A stretch of DNA of 64,000 bases from NCBI GenBank assembly GCA_024691765.1, contig JAILNI010000035.1, positions 31,240-95,239 of the forward strand. The letters run 5' to 3'. The notes under the pieces are model-generated. The model worked only from the letters and a program-made list of their open reading frames with translations. It did no database searches and was not told the DNA's origin. The stretch is from Bacteroidales bacterium. GTDB taxonomy: Bacteria; Bacteroidota; Bacteroidia; Bacteroidales; UBA932. Both the position numbers and the translations under genes were made by a program. This document shows, in pieces, positions 52,458 to 61,960 of the stretch; position 1 is the first letter of the stretch, and each line of letters opens with the position of its first letter.

Positions 52458-54500
52458 ATGAAAAAAACACTCGTCGCAATACTAATTTTGCTGGGCTCGC
52501 TGACCACGCACGCCCAGTACGACCGCGACGTGTTCTTCCTGCGCGGACGCACCGCCCTCCAGGACGGCAAGTACGCCCTCGCCATCGAGAACTTCAACAT
52601 ACTCGCGAGGCTCGATACCGCGGATTATTGGAACTTCTTTTTCCGCGGAATCGCCAAATACAATTTGGGTGACATACGCGGGGCAAGGGCCGATTTCGAC
52701 CGTTCGGTCCGCATCAACCCCGTTTTCACCAACGGATATCACTACCGTGCCATTACAGAAAGCAGGCAGGGCGAATACGACGCCGCCCTGGGCGACCTCG
52801 AGAAAGCCATAGGACTCAGGCCCGGCTTCAGCGGACTTTACTTCAGCCGCGGCGTCACCTTCTTCCTTGCAAGGCGTTTCGAATCGGCGGTGGAAGATTT
52901 CGACCGCTACATACGCAAATCCCCTTCCGATCCCGGGGCCTACCTCAACCGCGGAGCGTCTTACCTGTTCCTGGGTGACACCACAAAGGCCTTCAGCGAT
53001 TACAACAAGGCAATCGAACTCGACCGCTTCGAACCCGAGAGCTACATACGTCGCGGCCATCTCCATGCAGCGAAGGGCAGTTTCACCGAGGCCCTCGCCG
53101 ACATGAACAGGGCTATCGAAATCGACTCCACCAACACCCTCGCATATTTCAACCGCGCCATACTTTACTCTGAAACGGACGACTACAACGCCTGCATGGC
53201 CGACCTCAACCGTGTCCTGAAGGATGAACCGGGCAACGCTCTCACCCTTTACAACCGCAGCCTTGTCAGCGCGCGCATGGGCGACTTTGAGAGCGCCCTG
53301 GAAGACATGGACCGCGTGATCAACATCAATCCGGGCAACGTACTTGCCTATTTCAACAGGGCGTCTTTCTTCGTCGAGATGCATCGCTGGCAGGATGCCC
53401 TCGCCGACTACAACAAGGCCATCGAGCTCTATCCCGACTTTGCCAAAGCCTATATGAACAGGGCCTACGTGGAGAACATGCTCGGCCTGAACAGGGCCTC
53501 CAAGGCCGACTACCAGACCGCCCGGCGCAAGGTGGCCGAATACCGCAGCAAGACTTCCGGAGGCGAGGCTTCCTTCGCCGATACCACTCGCAAATACAGC
53601 TCCCTGCTGGCCCTCGACGCCGATTTCGCCAAGAAAGACTTCGACAACGAACTCCTCCAGCACCGCGACATAGACATACGCCTCAAACCCCTTTACAAGT
53701 TCCGCCTGGCCAAGCCTGAAGAATCCCGCGGCGCCGCACTGAGCCGGAACTACGACAATCCCCTCATCGAGCATTTCGAGGCGGCCGTGCCGGTCAGCGT
53801 CGTGATTTCCAATTCAGACACGCTGAGGAGTCTGAGTTTCAACAGGAGCCTTGCCAGCATACTTTCCGGCGACAATTCAACGGGAGCCGGGAGCAACCGC
53901 CTCGGGGCCGCGGAAACGGCCTTCCTGAAAGGCATATACGACGTACAGAACAAACAGTACAGCAGCGCCCTGCAGCATTTCGACAATGCGGTAAAACTCT
54001 CCGAAAACGCTTCCGAGCGCGACCGTTATTCCCGTTTCTATAAAGCCTTCTACCTGATGAACCGGGGGGTCCTGAGGGCCGAGATGATAGAATTCATCGC
54101 CAGCATGGAGAGCAACGTCCAGACCCTTACCATGGACGACCAGGGTGCGACGCGAGCCCGCCTCAGCGACAGGGTTGACCGCAGTTACGACTATTCCGAA
54201 GCCCTTGCCGACATGCAGGCGGCTGCGGATATCCTTCCCGACGTACCGCATCTGTTCTTCAATCTCGGAAATCTCTACACCCTGAGCAGCCAGATGGTAA
54301 GCGCCCTCGAAAGCTACGACCATGCGATCAAGCTCTATCCATACATGGGAGACGCCTACTACAACCGCGGACTCGTCCTCATCTACCTGAAAGACAAGGA
54401 GAAAGGCTGCATCGACCTGTCCCGCGCAGGCGAACTCGGGGTGCCCGAAGCCTACGGCGTAATCAAGAAATACTGTGAAGACGATGCGGCAGTGCGATAG
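52458..54500 (+). CDS. Large exported tetratricopeptide-repeat protein
   Basis: A 680-residue protein with a signal peptide (MKKTLVAILILLGSLTTHAQ) and about ten TPR units from residue 25 to 340, for example DYNKAIELDRFEPESYIRRG and DYNKAIELYPDFAKAYMNRA. A less repetitive middle (about 360-480) is followed by further TPRs (FDNAVKLSENASERDRYSRF and ESYDHAIKLYPYMGDAYYNRG). It is probably a periplasmic or outer-membrane scaffold, common in Bacteroidota. The partner is unknown. It overlaps the MBL gene start. Confidence 0.85.
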   Translation: MKKTLVAILILLGSLTTHAQYDRDVFFLRGRTALQDGKYALAIENFNILARLDTADYWNFFFRGIAKYNLGDIRGARADFDRSVRINPVFTNGYHYRAITESRQGEYDAALGDLEKAIGLRPGFSGLYFSRGVTFFLARRFESAVEDFDRYIRKSPSDPGAYLNRGASYLFLGDTTKAFSDYNKAIELDRFEPESYIRRGHLHAAKGSFTEALADMNRAIEIDSTNTLAYFNRAILYSETDDYNACMADLNRVLKDEPGNALTLYNRSLVSARMGDFESALEDMDRVININPGNVLAYFNRASFFVEMHRWQDALADYNKAIELYPDFAKAYMNRAYVENMLGLNRASKADYQTARRKVAEYRSKTSGGEASFADTTRKYSSLLALDADFAKKDFDNELLQHRDIDIRLKPLYKFRLAKPEESRGAALSRNYDNPLIEHFEAAVPVSVVISNSDTLRSLSFNRSLASILSGDNSTGAGSNRLGAAETAFLKGIYDVQNKQYSSALQHFDNAVKLSENASERDRYSRFYKAFYLMNRGVLRAEMIEFIASMESNVQTLTMDDQGATRARLSDRVDRSYDYSEALADMQAAADILPDVPHLFFNLGNLYTLSSQMVSALESYDHAIKLYPYMGDAYYNRGLVLIYLKDKEKGCIDLSRAGELGVPEAYGVIKKYCEDDAAVR

Positions 54501-55284
54501 GATAAGGTTCATGAGCCTGTCCAGCGGCAGCAACGGCAACTGCTACTGGCTGGAAGGGAGAGACGGCGGCATACTGATAGACGCCGGAGTGAGCCTGAGG
54601 TCTCTCAAGGCCGGGCTGCAGATGTACGGCATCCCGTTCGAACGCATACGCGCCGTCCTCGTCACCCACGACCACTCCGACCATATACGCTTCCTCGGCT
54701 CTTTCTGCAAGAGGCTAAGGGTTCCCGTGTGGATGACTGCCACGCTCCGGTATTCCACTCCCATGGGTTGGATGACAGGCCCGTGGCTCGCCCCGGTGGT
54801 GCGCATCCTTCCGGACAAAGGCCCTGCGGAAATAGTGCCCGGCAGCGTTTTCGCCACCCCCTTCGAAGTGCCCCACGACGCCACGCAGACCGTAGGTTAC
54901 GGAATTGAAATCGACGGCGAGCGGGTTGTCATAATGACCGATATCGGAGCCATGACTACCGAGGCTCTGGGGCTCGCATCAAAGGCATCCACGGTTATCG
55001 TGGAAGCCAATTACGACCCTGAAATGCTTCGGCACGGCCCGTATCCTCCGGAACTGCAGGCCCGCATACGCGGGGGGCACGGGCACCTTTCGAATCCCGA
55101 ATGCGCCGAGGCGGTAAGGCACTTCATGCACGAAGGGCTCAGGAACGTCTTCCTCTGCCACCTGAGCGCGCACAACAACAGTCCTGAAAAGGCGCTGGAA
55201 ACTGTCGGAAAGGCCCTTGAAGGAAGCGGCGTACGCCTGATTGCACTGCCCCGCGCCGAAGCGTCCGCCGTGTTTGAATTATAA
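54484..55284 (+). CDS. MBL-fold metallo-hydrolase, YycJ/VicX-like
   Basis: A 266-residue metallo-beta-lactamase-fold hydrolase. The start at 54484 (MRQCDRIRFMSLSSGSNGNC) keeps the first strand and overlaps the TPR stop; GTG 54475 and ATG 54511 are alternatives. The metal-binding motif is VLVTHDHSDHIRFLG. Other ligand positions appear in IMTDIGAMTTE, GHGHLSNPECAEAV and CHLSAHNN. YycJ-type proteins are proposed exonucleases; I cannot confirm the substrate here. Confidence 0.87.
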   Translation: MRQCDRIRFMSLSSGSNGNCYWLEGRDGGILIDAGVSLRSLKAGLQMYGIPFERIRAVLVTHDHSDHIRFLGSFCKRLRVPVWMTATLRYSTPMGWMTGPWLAPVVRILPDKGPAEIVPGSVFATPFEVPHDATQTVGYGIEIDGERVVIMTDIGAMTTEALGLASKASTVIVEANYDPEMLRHGPYPPELQARIRGGHGHLSNPECAEAVRHFMHEGLRNVFLCHLSAHNNSPEKALETVGKALEGSGVRLIALPRAEASAVFEL

Positions 55285-55302
55285 TTGCTATCTTTGCGAG
55301 TT

Positions 55303-57138
55303 ATGAAGAGTTTCTTCAGAATGGTCCGGAGGTATCTTCCTCCATACAGGAAATACGTCGCAGGTTCTGTCCTGATGAACGTACTGTCGGCGGTATTCAA
55401 TATTTTCTCCTTCACCCTCGTAATCCCCATCCTCAACATCCTCTTCCAGCTGGACGGCAAGGTCTACTCCTTCATCCCCTGGGATTCGGCGGATTTCGGC
55501 TTCAAGGAAAAGGCCATCAACAACGCCTACTGGTTCGTGAGCCAGTACATGGCCGACCACGGCGCAATGACGACCCTATTCGTGCTGGCGGGTTTCATGA
55601 TAGTGATGACCCTGCTCAAGACCAGCTGCTATTTCGGATCCAGCGCAGTTATGGTGCCCCTGCGTACCGGCCTCATAAGGGACATGCGCCGTCAGATTTA
55701 CGACAAGATACTCTCCCTTCCCCTCGGATTCTTCAGCCAGGAGCGCAAGGGCGACATCATAGCCCGCATGAGCGGAGACGTTTCCGAAGTTGAGAATTCC
55801 ATCTCCGGGAGCATCGACATGCTCATCAAGAACCCCATACTCATCGTCTTCTATCTCGGAACGATGATCTTAATCTCGTGGAAGCTCACCCTGTTCGTAC
55901 TGGTGTTCGCTCCCCTGATGATATGGCTGATGGGAGTCATAGGACGCAACCTCAAGAAGCGCTCCAAGGAGGTCCAGGGGCTCTGGAGCGATACCATGAG
56001 CCAGGTGGAGGAAACCCTCGGCGGACTGCGCATCATCAAGGCCTTCGTGGCCGAGAGGAAGATGAGCGAGCGCTTTTCCAACGTGACCGGCAAGATGCGC
56101 CGCAAGGCCTCGCGCGTCAACACCCGCCAGGCCCTGGCCCACCCGGTGAGCGAATTCCTCGGAACCTTACTCATCTGCATAGTGCTCGTTTTCGGAGGCG
56201 CCCTTATCATCACCGACCGCAGTTTCATCGACGCCCCGACCTTCATCTTCTACATGATAATCCTTTACAGCGTCATCAACCCCGTAAAGGACCTCGCCAA
56301 AGCCACTTACAGCGTTCCCAAGGGACTGGCGAGCATGGAGCGCATCGACCGCATACTCTCCGCGAAGAACACCATCGAAGAGGCTCCCGACGCCAAAGAA
56401 ATCAGTTCTTTCGATGGCAGCATAGAATTCAAGGGAGTCGGGTTCAGCTACGAAGAAGGACGGCAGATTCTTTCCGACATCAACCTCAGCATCCCCAAGG
56501 GTAAGAAGATAGCGCTCGTCGGGGCCTCCGGCGGAGGAAAATCCACGCTTGTGGACCTGCTGCCCCGTTTCTACGACGTTTCCGAAGGATCCATCACCAT
56601 AGACGGAACCGACATACGCAAGCTTAAAATCAGCTCCCTGCGCAAGCTGATGGGCAACGTCAACCAGGATCCCATCCTGTTCAACGATACCATCTACAAC
56701 AACATCGCCTTCGGCGTGGAAGGCGCCACGATGGAGCAGGTTGTGGCGGCGGCCAAGATAGCCAACGCACACGAGTTCATCATGGAGAAGGAAGAGGGTT
56801 ACCAGACCAACATCGGCGACCGCGGAGTCAAGCTCTCCGGCGGTCAGAGGCAGCGTCTCAGTATAGCCCGCGCCGTGCTCAGCAATCCCCCAATCCTCAT
56901 ACTCGACGAGGCCACGGCCGCACTTGACACCCAGAGCGAGAAAGTGGTCCAGGAAGCGCTTGAAAGGGTTATGAAGAAACGCACCACCATCGCCATCGCA
57001 CACAGGCTCAGCACTGTCAAGGACGCAGACGAGATTATAGTTATCGACGGCGGACGCATAGTGGAAAGGGGAACTCACGATGAACTCATAGCCCGCAACG
57101 GCCATTACCGCAAACTCAACGACATGCAGGCGCTGTGA
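55303..57138 (+). CDS. ABC exporter, MsbA-like lipid/multidrug type
   Basis: A 611-residue half-transporter. The start is placed at 55303 (MKSFFRMVRRYLPPYRKY), as the track's upstream TTG lies within the -7 box TATCTTTG (55289-55296). The membrane domain (about 1-330) has six segments and the ABC_membrane landmarks FFSQERKGDIIARMSGDVSEVE. The nucleotide-binding domain shows GASGGGKSTLVDLLPRFYD, LSGGQRQRLSIARAVL, ILILDEATAALD and the His-loop AHRLST. It may export lipid A or other lipids, but specificity is not readable. The stop overlaps the VanZ start (TGATG). Confidence 0.9.
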   Translation: MKSFFRMVRRYLPPYRKYVAGSVLMNVLSAVFNIFSFTLVIPILNILFQLDGKVYSFIPWDSADFGFKEKAINNAYWFVSQYMADHGAMTTLFVLAGFMIVMTLLKTSCYFGSSAVMVPLRTGLIRDMRRQIYDKILSLPLGFFSQERKGDIIARMSGDVSEVENSISGSIDMLIKNPILIVFYLGTMILISWKLTLFVLVFAPLMIWLMGVIGRNLKKRSKEVQGLWSDTMSQVEETLGGLRIIKAFVAERKMSERFSNVTGKMRRKASRVNTRQALAHPVSEFLGTLLICIVLVFGGALIITDRSFIDAPTFIFYMIILYSVINPVKDLAKATYSVPKGLASMERIDRILSAKNTIEEAPDAKEISSFDGSIEFKGVGFSYEEGRQILSDINLSIPKGKKIALVGASGGGKSTLVDLLPRFYDVSEGSITIDGTDIRKLKISSLRKLMGNVNQDPILFNDTIYNNIAFGVEGATMEQVVAAAKIANAHEFIMEKEEGYQTNIGDRGVKLSGGQRQRLSIARAVLSNPPILILDEATAALDTQSEKVVQEALERVMKKRTTIAIAHRLSTVKDADEIIVIDGGRIVERGTHDELIARNGHYRKLNDMQAL

Positions 57139-57539
57139 TGAGCACCAAGACCATACTCGCCCGCATACTCTTCTTCATATACCTTGCGGCCATAGCCTTC
57201 CTGTGCTTCATGCATGTGGACAGGATTCCCGAGATACAGAAGACCATACTCGGGATACCGTCCGACAAGATAGCTCATTTCCTGCTGTTCCTGCCCTTTC
57301 CCATCCTGGCCTTCCTGGCGTACGACCATATTACCGACAGGCCCTGGAGGGCGGTGCTGTTCGCGGTGCTGACCTTCCTCGCCGGCTCTGCGATAGCTGC
57401 CGGAACCGAGTACGTGCAGGGGCTGCTTCCCTACCGCAGCCGCGACCTTGCCGACTTCAGGGCAGACCTCCTTGCACTGATTATCAGCACTGTAGCGGTA
57501 TTCGTCATCGATATTTCCAATATCAAAAAGAGGAACTGA
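57138..57539 (+). CDS. VanZ family small membrane protein
   Basis: A 133-residue inner-membrane protein with four hydrophobic segments. The conserved VanZ/phosphotransbutyrylase-like motifs are DKIAHFLLFLPFPIL (Asp-Lys-His) and GTEYVQGLLPYRSRDLADFRADLL. The family's biochemical role is unresolved; the founding member affects glycopeptide resistance. It overlaps the ABC exporter stop by one base and precedes the amidase by 3 nt. Confidence 0.85.
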   Translation: MSTKTILARILFFIYLAAIAFLCFMHVDRIPEIQKTILGIPSDKIAHFLLFLPFPILAFLAYDHITDRPWRAVLFAVLTFLAGSAIAAGTEYVQGLLPYRSRDLADFRADLLALIISTVAVFVIDISNIKKRN

Positions 57540-57542
57540 CGG

Positions 57543-60500
57543 ATGCGACGCGGCCTGCTCCTTATTGCCTTCCTCGCTTTTGCGGCACCCCTTCGCGCGC
57601 AGACACCCCGCAGCGAAGATTTCAAGCCTGCCGCCGACAGCCTGACTGTACTTTTGAACGAGCGCTTCAACGTGCGTTCGAACATCAAGGTATGGAAGGT
57701 CATGCGGCGCGGAAACGAACTCGACATCTATTTCGAACGGAAACTCTCCGACTATCCATGGAGGAAAGAGGACACAGGGTGGTTCCGCGGCAGGATACGG
57801 GAACTCTGGCCCGAGGGGCTGGATAAATTCAGACTGGGCAAAGTATTCTGCCACAAACTGTCGCTGGACGAACTCGTCACCCCGGGTCCCGGCGACGGAA
57901 AGGGAAAACCCCAGGACTACGAATTCAACTACCGCAGCCACCGCACCGGCCGGCCCTTCGTAGAAAGGCTTGGTCGCGACCATCCCCGCAAAGGCCTCTA
58001 CCGCAGGAATATAGCCCTGTGGCAGAGCCACGGCCTCTACTTCGACGGGGCCTTCTGGAGCTGGCAGCGCACTCCCCTTTTCCGCACCATTGAGGACCTC
58101 TACACCCAGAGTTACGTTCTCCCCTTCCTCATTCCCATGCTTGAGAATGCAGGCGCATACGTCGTTACGCCGCGTGAGCGCGACACCCAGATACACGAGA
58201 TAATCTGCGACAACGACACCCACTGCCCGGGTGATACCCTGGCCGGGGTCGGAGACTGGGCTTTCAACTTCCCCGAACCTCTTCCCTCCAGGACCCACGG
58301 CGCCTATTCGCAGAAAGGCAGCTGGAGCAAGCTGGATGGAGGATTCGCGGACTTCCGCAAGTACTACTCCGGAAACGACAATCCCTTTGCCGCCGGCACC
58401 GCCGTCAGGGCTGCCTGCGTGAAGGGAAAGGCTACCGCCGAAATCCGCTGGACTCCCGAGATCCCCAGCCGCGGCAGCTACGCCGTATATGTTTCGTACA
58501 AGACAGTTGAAGGCAGCACCGCGGCGGCACATTACACGGTGAACCACCTTGGCGGCAAGACCGAGTTTGCAGTGGACCAGACACGAGGCGGCGGCACATG
58601 GATATACCTGGGCACCTTCGAGTTTGACAGGGGAAGCGACGGGTGCGTGGTTCTCGACAACGCAACGCCCAAGGGCCGCGAGGGCGGAAAATACGTCACG
58701 GCAGACGCTGTCCGCTTCGGAGGCGGCATAGGCAAGGTGCTGCGCGGCGCTGGCGACGCTCCCGATTCCACCTGGACGGTCTCCGGCATGCCTTCCTATA
58801 CCGAGGGCGCCCTTTACTGGATGCATTGGGCCGGCGCTCCTCAGGAACTCTGGAAGAAGTGGGAGGGCGACTATACCCGCGACTACGCCGGCCGCGGGGC
58901 CTGGGTGAAATGGATGAAGGACAGCCTGGGGGTGAACATCGACCTCTCGCTCGCCCTTCACAGCGACGCCGGCGTAACCCCCAACGACAGCACCGTTGGC
59001 ACGCTTGCCATCTATACCCTTCTGGAAAAGAATTCCCGCAAGTTCTCCAACAAGGAGGACCGCATGGCTTCGCGTTTCCTTGGCGACTGCATACAGACCG
59101 AAGTCTGCGACATGATACGCAGCCGCTACGACTCCACATGGCGCCGCCGCCAGCTCTGGGACCGTTCCTACTCCGAATGCCGCACCACCGACGTTCCCGG
59201 CATTATCCTGGAGGTGCTGAGCCACCAGAACTTCGCAGACATGAAGTACGGACTCGACCCGCAGTTCCGTTTTGACGTGAGCCGCAGCATATACAAGGGA
59301 ATGCTCAAGTTCCTCTCTTCCTACTACGGGAACAACTATGCCGTGCAGCCGCTGCCGGTGAAGGGTTTCCGCGCCGAAATCGTCAAAGGGCCGTCCGCAA
59401 GACTAAGCTGGAGTCCCGTTACAGATACTTCCGAGCCGACGGCGGATCCTTCGTCGTATCTGCTTTATACCCGCGTTGACGGAGGCGGATGGAACAATGG
59501 CATATCGGTGCGAGACACTTCTTTCGTGGTATCCCTTCCGGTTGGAAAGATTCTCTCGTTCAAGGTGGTCGCATGCAACGACGGTGGCGATTCCTTCCCG
59601 TCGGAGATACTTTCAGTCGGCATCCCCTCCGGCGAATCTAAAGGTAAAGTGCGGATAGTCAACAATTTCACCCGTGTCAGCGGCCCTGCTTTCTTCGATA
59701 CGCCCACGTATGCCGGCTTTGACGGGGCTCTCGATTCGGGCGTTCCCTGGGGAACGGACATCAGCTATATCGGCGAGGATTACGAGCACCGTCGCGACAA
59801 TCCCTATTCCGGCAACAATGCTCCGGGCTTCGGCGGATCCGACTACGGCTTTGCGGGACGCAGTTACGCCGGCAATTCCTTCGACTATCCTTACATCCAC
59901 GGCAAGGCCCTTCTCGACCTTGGCTGGAGTTTCGAGTCCTGCAGCGCCGAGGCGTTCTGCTCCGCAGGTGCGGGAGATGCTTCCGTGGTGGACCTCGTCT
60001 GCGGCAAGCAGGTTTCCACCGTCTTAGGCTCCCAGGAGCACGGAGTCAGCTTCAGGGTATTCCCGGAAGAGTTGCAGCAGGCGCTTCGTACAGCCACCGG
60101 CAAGGGCGCTTCCCTGATTGTTTCAGGAGCCAATATCGCCACCGAAGGCTGGGACTCCGTCTACCCGGTCGCCGACAGCACTTTCGCAGACTACCGCCGC
60201 AGCGTACGCGAATTCGATCGCGACGTGCTGGGAATCAGGTGGATAAGCAGCCGGGCGTCACGCGACGGAGTGTTTGTGTCCATTTCCGGAGGCGAGCCGC
60301 TGGAGTTCTGGAACGAATGGAACGGTGAGAGCTATTTCGTAGAGAATCCCGACGGAATCCGTCCGAAAGACAATCACGGAAAGCTTCTCTACAAGTACCG
60401 CTGCAGCAATGTGGGCGCGGCGGTGCAGTATCAGGGCTCCGGGTACCGGGCCGTTAGTTTCGGCTTCCCGCTGGAAACCATAAAAAAGCCCGAAGACCTA

Positions 60501-60545
60501 CGTTCCGTGCTGGAAGGGGCCCTCGGGTTCATCTCTTCTGAATAA
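57543..60545 (+). CDS. N-acetylmuramoyl-L-alanine amidase-like protein with inserted golvesin domain
   Basis: A 1000-residue exported protein (signal MRRGLLLIAFLAFAAPLRAQ). The amidase_3-type zinc site can be traced: His163 (LWQSHGLYFDG), Glu184 (TIEDLYTQ), His473 (SLALHSDAG) and catalytic Glu557 (IILEVLSHQNFAD). Between the second and third ligands sits a golvesin/Xly-like sandwich domain at about 235-400 (SRGSYAVYVSYKTVEG and ADAVRFGGG). A fibronectin-III-like segment (about 600-700) and an unrecognised C-terminal domain (about 700-1000) follow. Such proteins are often mis-annotated as xanthan lyase. It probably cuts peptidoglycan stem peptides in the envelope. Confidence 0.85.
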   Translation: MRRGLLLIAFLAFAAPLRAQTPRSEDFKPAADSLTVLLNERFNVRSNIKVWKVMRRGNELDIYFERKLSDYPWRKEDTGWFRGRIRELWPEGLDKFRLGKVFCHKLSLDELVTPGPGDGKGKPQDYEFNYRSHRTGRPFVERLGRDHPRKGLYRRNIALWQSHGLYFDGAFWSWQRTPLFRTIEDLYTQSYVLPFLIPMLENAGAYVVTPRERDTQIHEIICDNDTHCPGDTLAGVGDWAFNFPEPLPSRTHGAYSQKGSWSKLDGGFADFRKYYSGNDNPFAAGTAVRAACVKGKATAEIRWTPEIPSRGSYAVYVSYKTVEGSTAAAHYTVNHLGGKTEFAVDQTRGGGTWIYLGTFEFDRGSDGCVVLDNATPKGREGGKYVTADAVRFGGGIGKVLRGAGDAPDSTWTVSGMPSYTEGALYWMHWAGAPQELWKKWEGDYTRDYAGRGAWVKWMKDSLGVNIDLSLALHSDAGVTPNDSTVGTLAIYTLLEKNSRKFSNKEDRMASRFLGDCIQTEVCDMIRSRYDSTWRRRQLWDRSYSECRTTDVPGIILEVLSHQNFADMKYGLDPQFRFDVSRSIYKGMLKFLSSYYGNNYAVQPLPVKGFRAEIVKGPSARLSWSPVTDTSEPTADPSSYLLYTRVDGGGWNNGISVRDTSFVVSLPVGKILSFKVVACNDGGDSFPSEILSVGIPSGESKGKVRIVNNFTRVSGPAFFDTPTYAGFDGALDSGVPWGTDISYIGEDYEHRRDNPYSGNNAPGFGGSDYGFAGRSYAGNSFDYPYIHGKALLDLGWSFESCSAEAFCSAGAGDASVVDLVCGKQVSTVLGSQEHGVSFRVFPEELQQALRTATGKGASLIVSGANIATEGWDSVYPVADSTFADYRRSVREFDRDVLGIRWISSRASRDGVFVSISGGEPLEFWNEWNGESYFVENPDGIRPKDNHGKLLYKYRCSNVGAAVQYQGSGYRAVSFGFPLETIKKPEDLRSVLEGALGFISSE

Positions 60546-60547
60546 AG

Positions 60548-61462
60548 CTATTTTCCTGCCTTTTTGGCGGCCTGATATGCGTCCTGCGCGTTCTTTATCT
60601 CCTGCGGGATGGTTTTGCCTGTAACTGCCTCTATCGCAGCGAAACTGCCCAGGTCGCTCCATGCCCAGGAAGCTCCTATTGTATAGACGTCAGCCGATTT
60701 CTCCATGACCGCATAGTCTATGCTTATCTTCTCGCAAGTCGGAAAGAGCCTCGCAAGACTCCCATCTTCGCCCGAAGTATAGAAATCCGGGGCTATGGCG
60801 TCCATGACTCCCGCTATCTTAGGCGCGTGGGCGCGGAGTTCAGCCTCGATGGTATCTATGTTCCATACGAAGATGCCGGCGTTCCATAGGTAGCCACCTT
60901 CGGCAAGATAGCGCTGCGCAACTTCAAGCGAGGGTTTTTCCTTGAAAGCGATCACCTTGTGGATGCCGCCTTCGGCTTTGGGCCCCTGCTGGATATAGCC
61001 GTAGCCTGTATTGGGTTCGGTGGGATTGATGCCGACGGTGACGATTGCCCTGCGAGATGCGGTGAATGCAAGGGCCTCCGCGAGCGTAGATGCGAAAGAC
61101 TTATGGTCGGGCACATAGGCGTCGGAGGGCGACACCACTATGTTGGCGTCGGGGTACTTAGCCTTTATCTTCCAGCACGCCAGGGCTATGCAGGGTGCAG
61201 TGTTGCGCGGCTCCGGCTCCGCCAGAATCTGCTCCGCCGGGATGTCCGGCAGCTGCTCTTTAACTATTGGAACATAAGCCGACGAGGTCACCACCCAGAA
61301 ACGGGCCTGAGGGTCCACCTGCAGGAAACGGTCGTACGTAAGTTGTATTAGGGTGCGTCCGCGGTCCGCAAGGTCGAGAAACTGCTTGGGTTTTTCCGGG
61401 GTGCTGAGGGGGAAGAGCCGGGTGCCCTGTCCGCCCGCCATAATAACTATATGAGTGGTCAT
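60548..61462 (-). CDS. manC: Mannose-1-phosphate guanylyltransferase
   Basis: Makes GDP-mannose from mannose-1-phosphate and GTP. The nucleotidyltransferase motif is VIMAGGQGTRLFPLSTPEKPKQFL. LAEPEPRNTAPCIALA, FKEKPSLEVAQRYL, YLWNAGIFVW and SIDYAVMEKS are family hallmarks. At 304 residues it is shorter than common ManC (about 350-480) and lacks both the C-terminal beta-helix part and any isomerase domain. The catalytic core looks complete. It is a single gene ending 2 nt from the convergent amidase. Confidence 0.9.
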   Translation of the reverse strand: MTTHIVIMAGGQGTRLFPLSTPEKPKQFLDLADRGRTLIQLTYDRFLQVDPQARFWVVTSSAYVPIVKEQLPDIPAEQILAEPEPRNTAPCIALACWKIKAKYPDANIVVSPSDAYVPDHKSFASTLAEALAFTASRRAIVTVGINPTEPNTGYGYIQQGPKAEGGIHKVIAFKEKPSLEVAQRYLAEGGYLWNAGIFVWNIDTIEAELRAHAPKIAGVMDAIAPDFYTSGEDGSLARLFPTCEKISIDYAVMEKSADVYTIGASWAWSDLGSFAAIEAVTGKTIPQEIKNAQDAYQAAKKAGK

Positions 61463-61548
61463 TGCAGGCGCTAAGATAGTGATTTCCCACGGGATTTGCC
61501 AAGGTTTCGGTCCCCTCCGGACGTTTTTTCAAAAAAAGTGAAAAAATA

Positions 61549-61580
61549 TTTGGAAAATTAATGCAAATGGGATACCTTTG
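61549..61580 (+). promoter_or_regulatory. Strong promoter of the tRNA-Lys pair
   Basis: TTTG (61549-61552), a 20-nt spacer and TACCTTTG (61573-61580) match both consensus elements exactly. Transcription should begin about 7 nt later, just before the first tRNA at 61596. Confidence 0.8.
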
Positions 61581-61595
61581 CAGTCCCAATTCGGG

Positions 61596-61668
61596 GACCC
61601 GTTAGCTCAGTCGGTAGAGCACATCCCTTTTAAGGATGGGGTCTCGGGTTCGAGCCCCGAACGGGTCA
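61596..61668 (+). tRNA. tRNA-Lys (anticodon TTT)
   Basis: A complete 73-nt cloverleaf. The acceptor arms GACCCGT/ACGGGTC pair perfectly, the anticodon stem CATCC/GGATG encloses loop CTTTTAA, and the T-arm TCGGG/CCCGA encloses TTCGAGC. The discriminator base is A and CCA is not encoded. It reads AAA and, by wobble, AAG. Confidence 0.97.
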
Positions 61669-61697
61669 CAATGAATTTTGTGGAAAATTGACATACT

Positions 61698-61770
<73 letters not shown>

Positions 61771-61772
61771 CT

Positions 61773-61812
61773 GAAGGCCGGACAGCGCAAGTTGCCCGGC
61801 CTTCTTATTATA
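61773..61812 (+). terminator. Terminator of the tRNA-Lys transcript
   Basis: GAAGGCCGG (61773-61781) pairs perfectly with CCGGCCTTC (61796-61804) around a 14-nt loop and is followed by TTATTATAT. The rest of 61813-61960 is AT-rich and holds no gene that I can see. Confidence 0.75.
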
Positions 61813-61890
61813 TACCCCACGCGTGTCTATACGCAGGATTTTAACGAATAATTTATTCTATGACTCATAAGAAAAATCTCAATGTATCAT

Positions 61891-61907
61891 AAAAGTATCA
61901 TACTTTT
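61891..61907. repeat. Perfect AT-rich palindrome downstream of DUF3853 gene
   Basis: AAAAGTAT-C-ATACTTTT is a perfect 8-bp inverted repeat with a single central base. It lies 54 nt past the stop of the minus-strand DUF3853 gene. It could be a weak terminator, an operator, or part of an integration-related sequence at the element boundary. Confidence 0.4.
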
Positions 61908-61960
61908 TGCGGATTTCGTCAGTTCTATTCCTCAATCTCTTTCATAAAGCACAATACACG

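Noticed and set aside
52482-53774. 430-residue minus-strand ORF opposite the TPR protein
   Set aside because: Antisense to a clear signal-peptide-bearing TPR gene. Its repetition mirrors the TPR repeats and no domain is visible.
52458-54500. Repeat array within the TPR gene
   Set aside because: The DNA-level similarity is the expected result of protein TPR units, with no spacer pattern. No CRISPR array was found anywhere in the window.
57105-59225. 706-residue minus-strand ORF
   Set aside because: It runs antisense across both the VanZ and amidase genes, has low-complexity Gly/Ala/Val composition and no family motif. It is a by-product of GC-rich third codon positions in the real genes.
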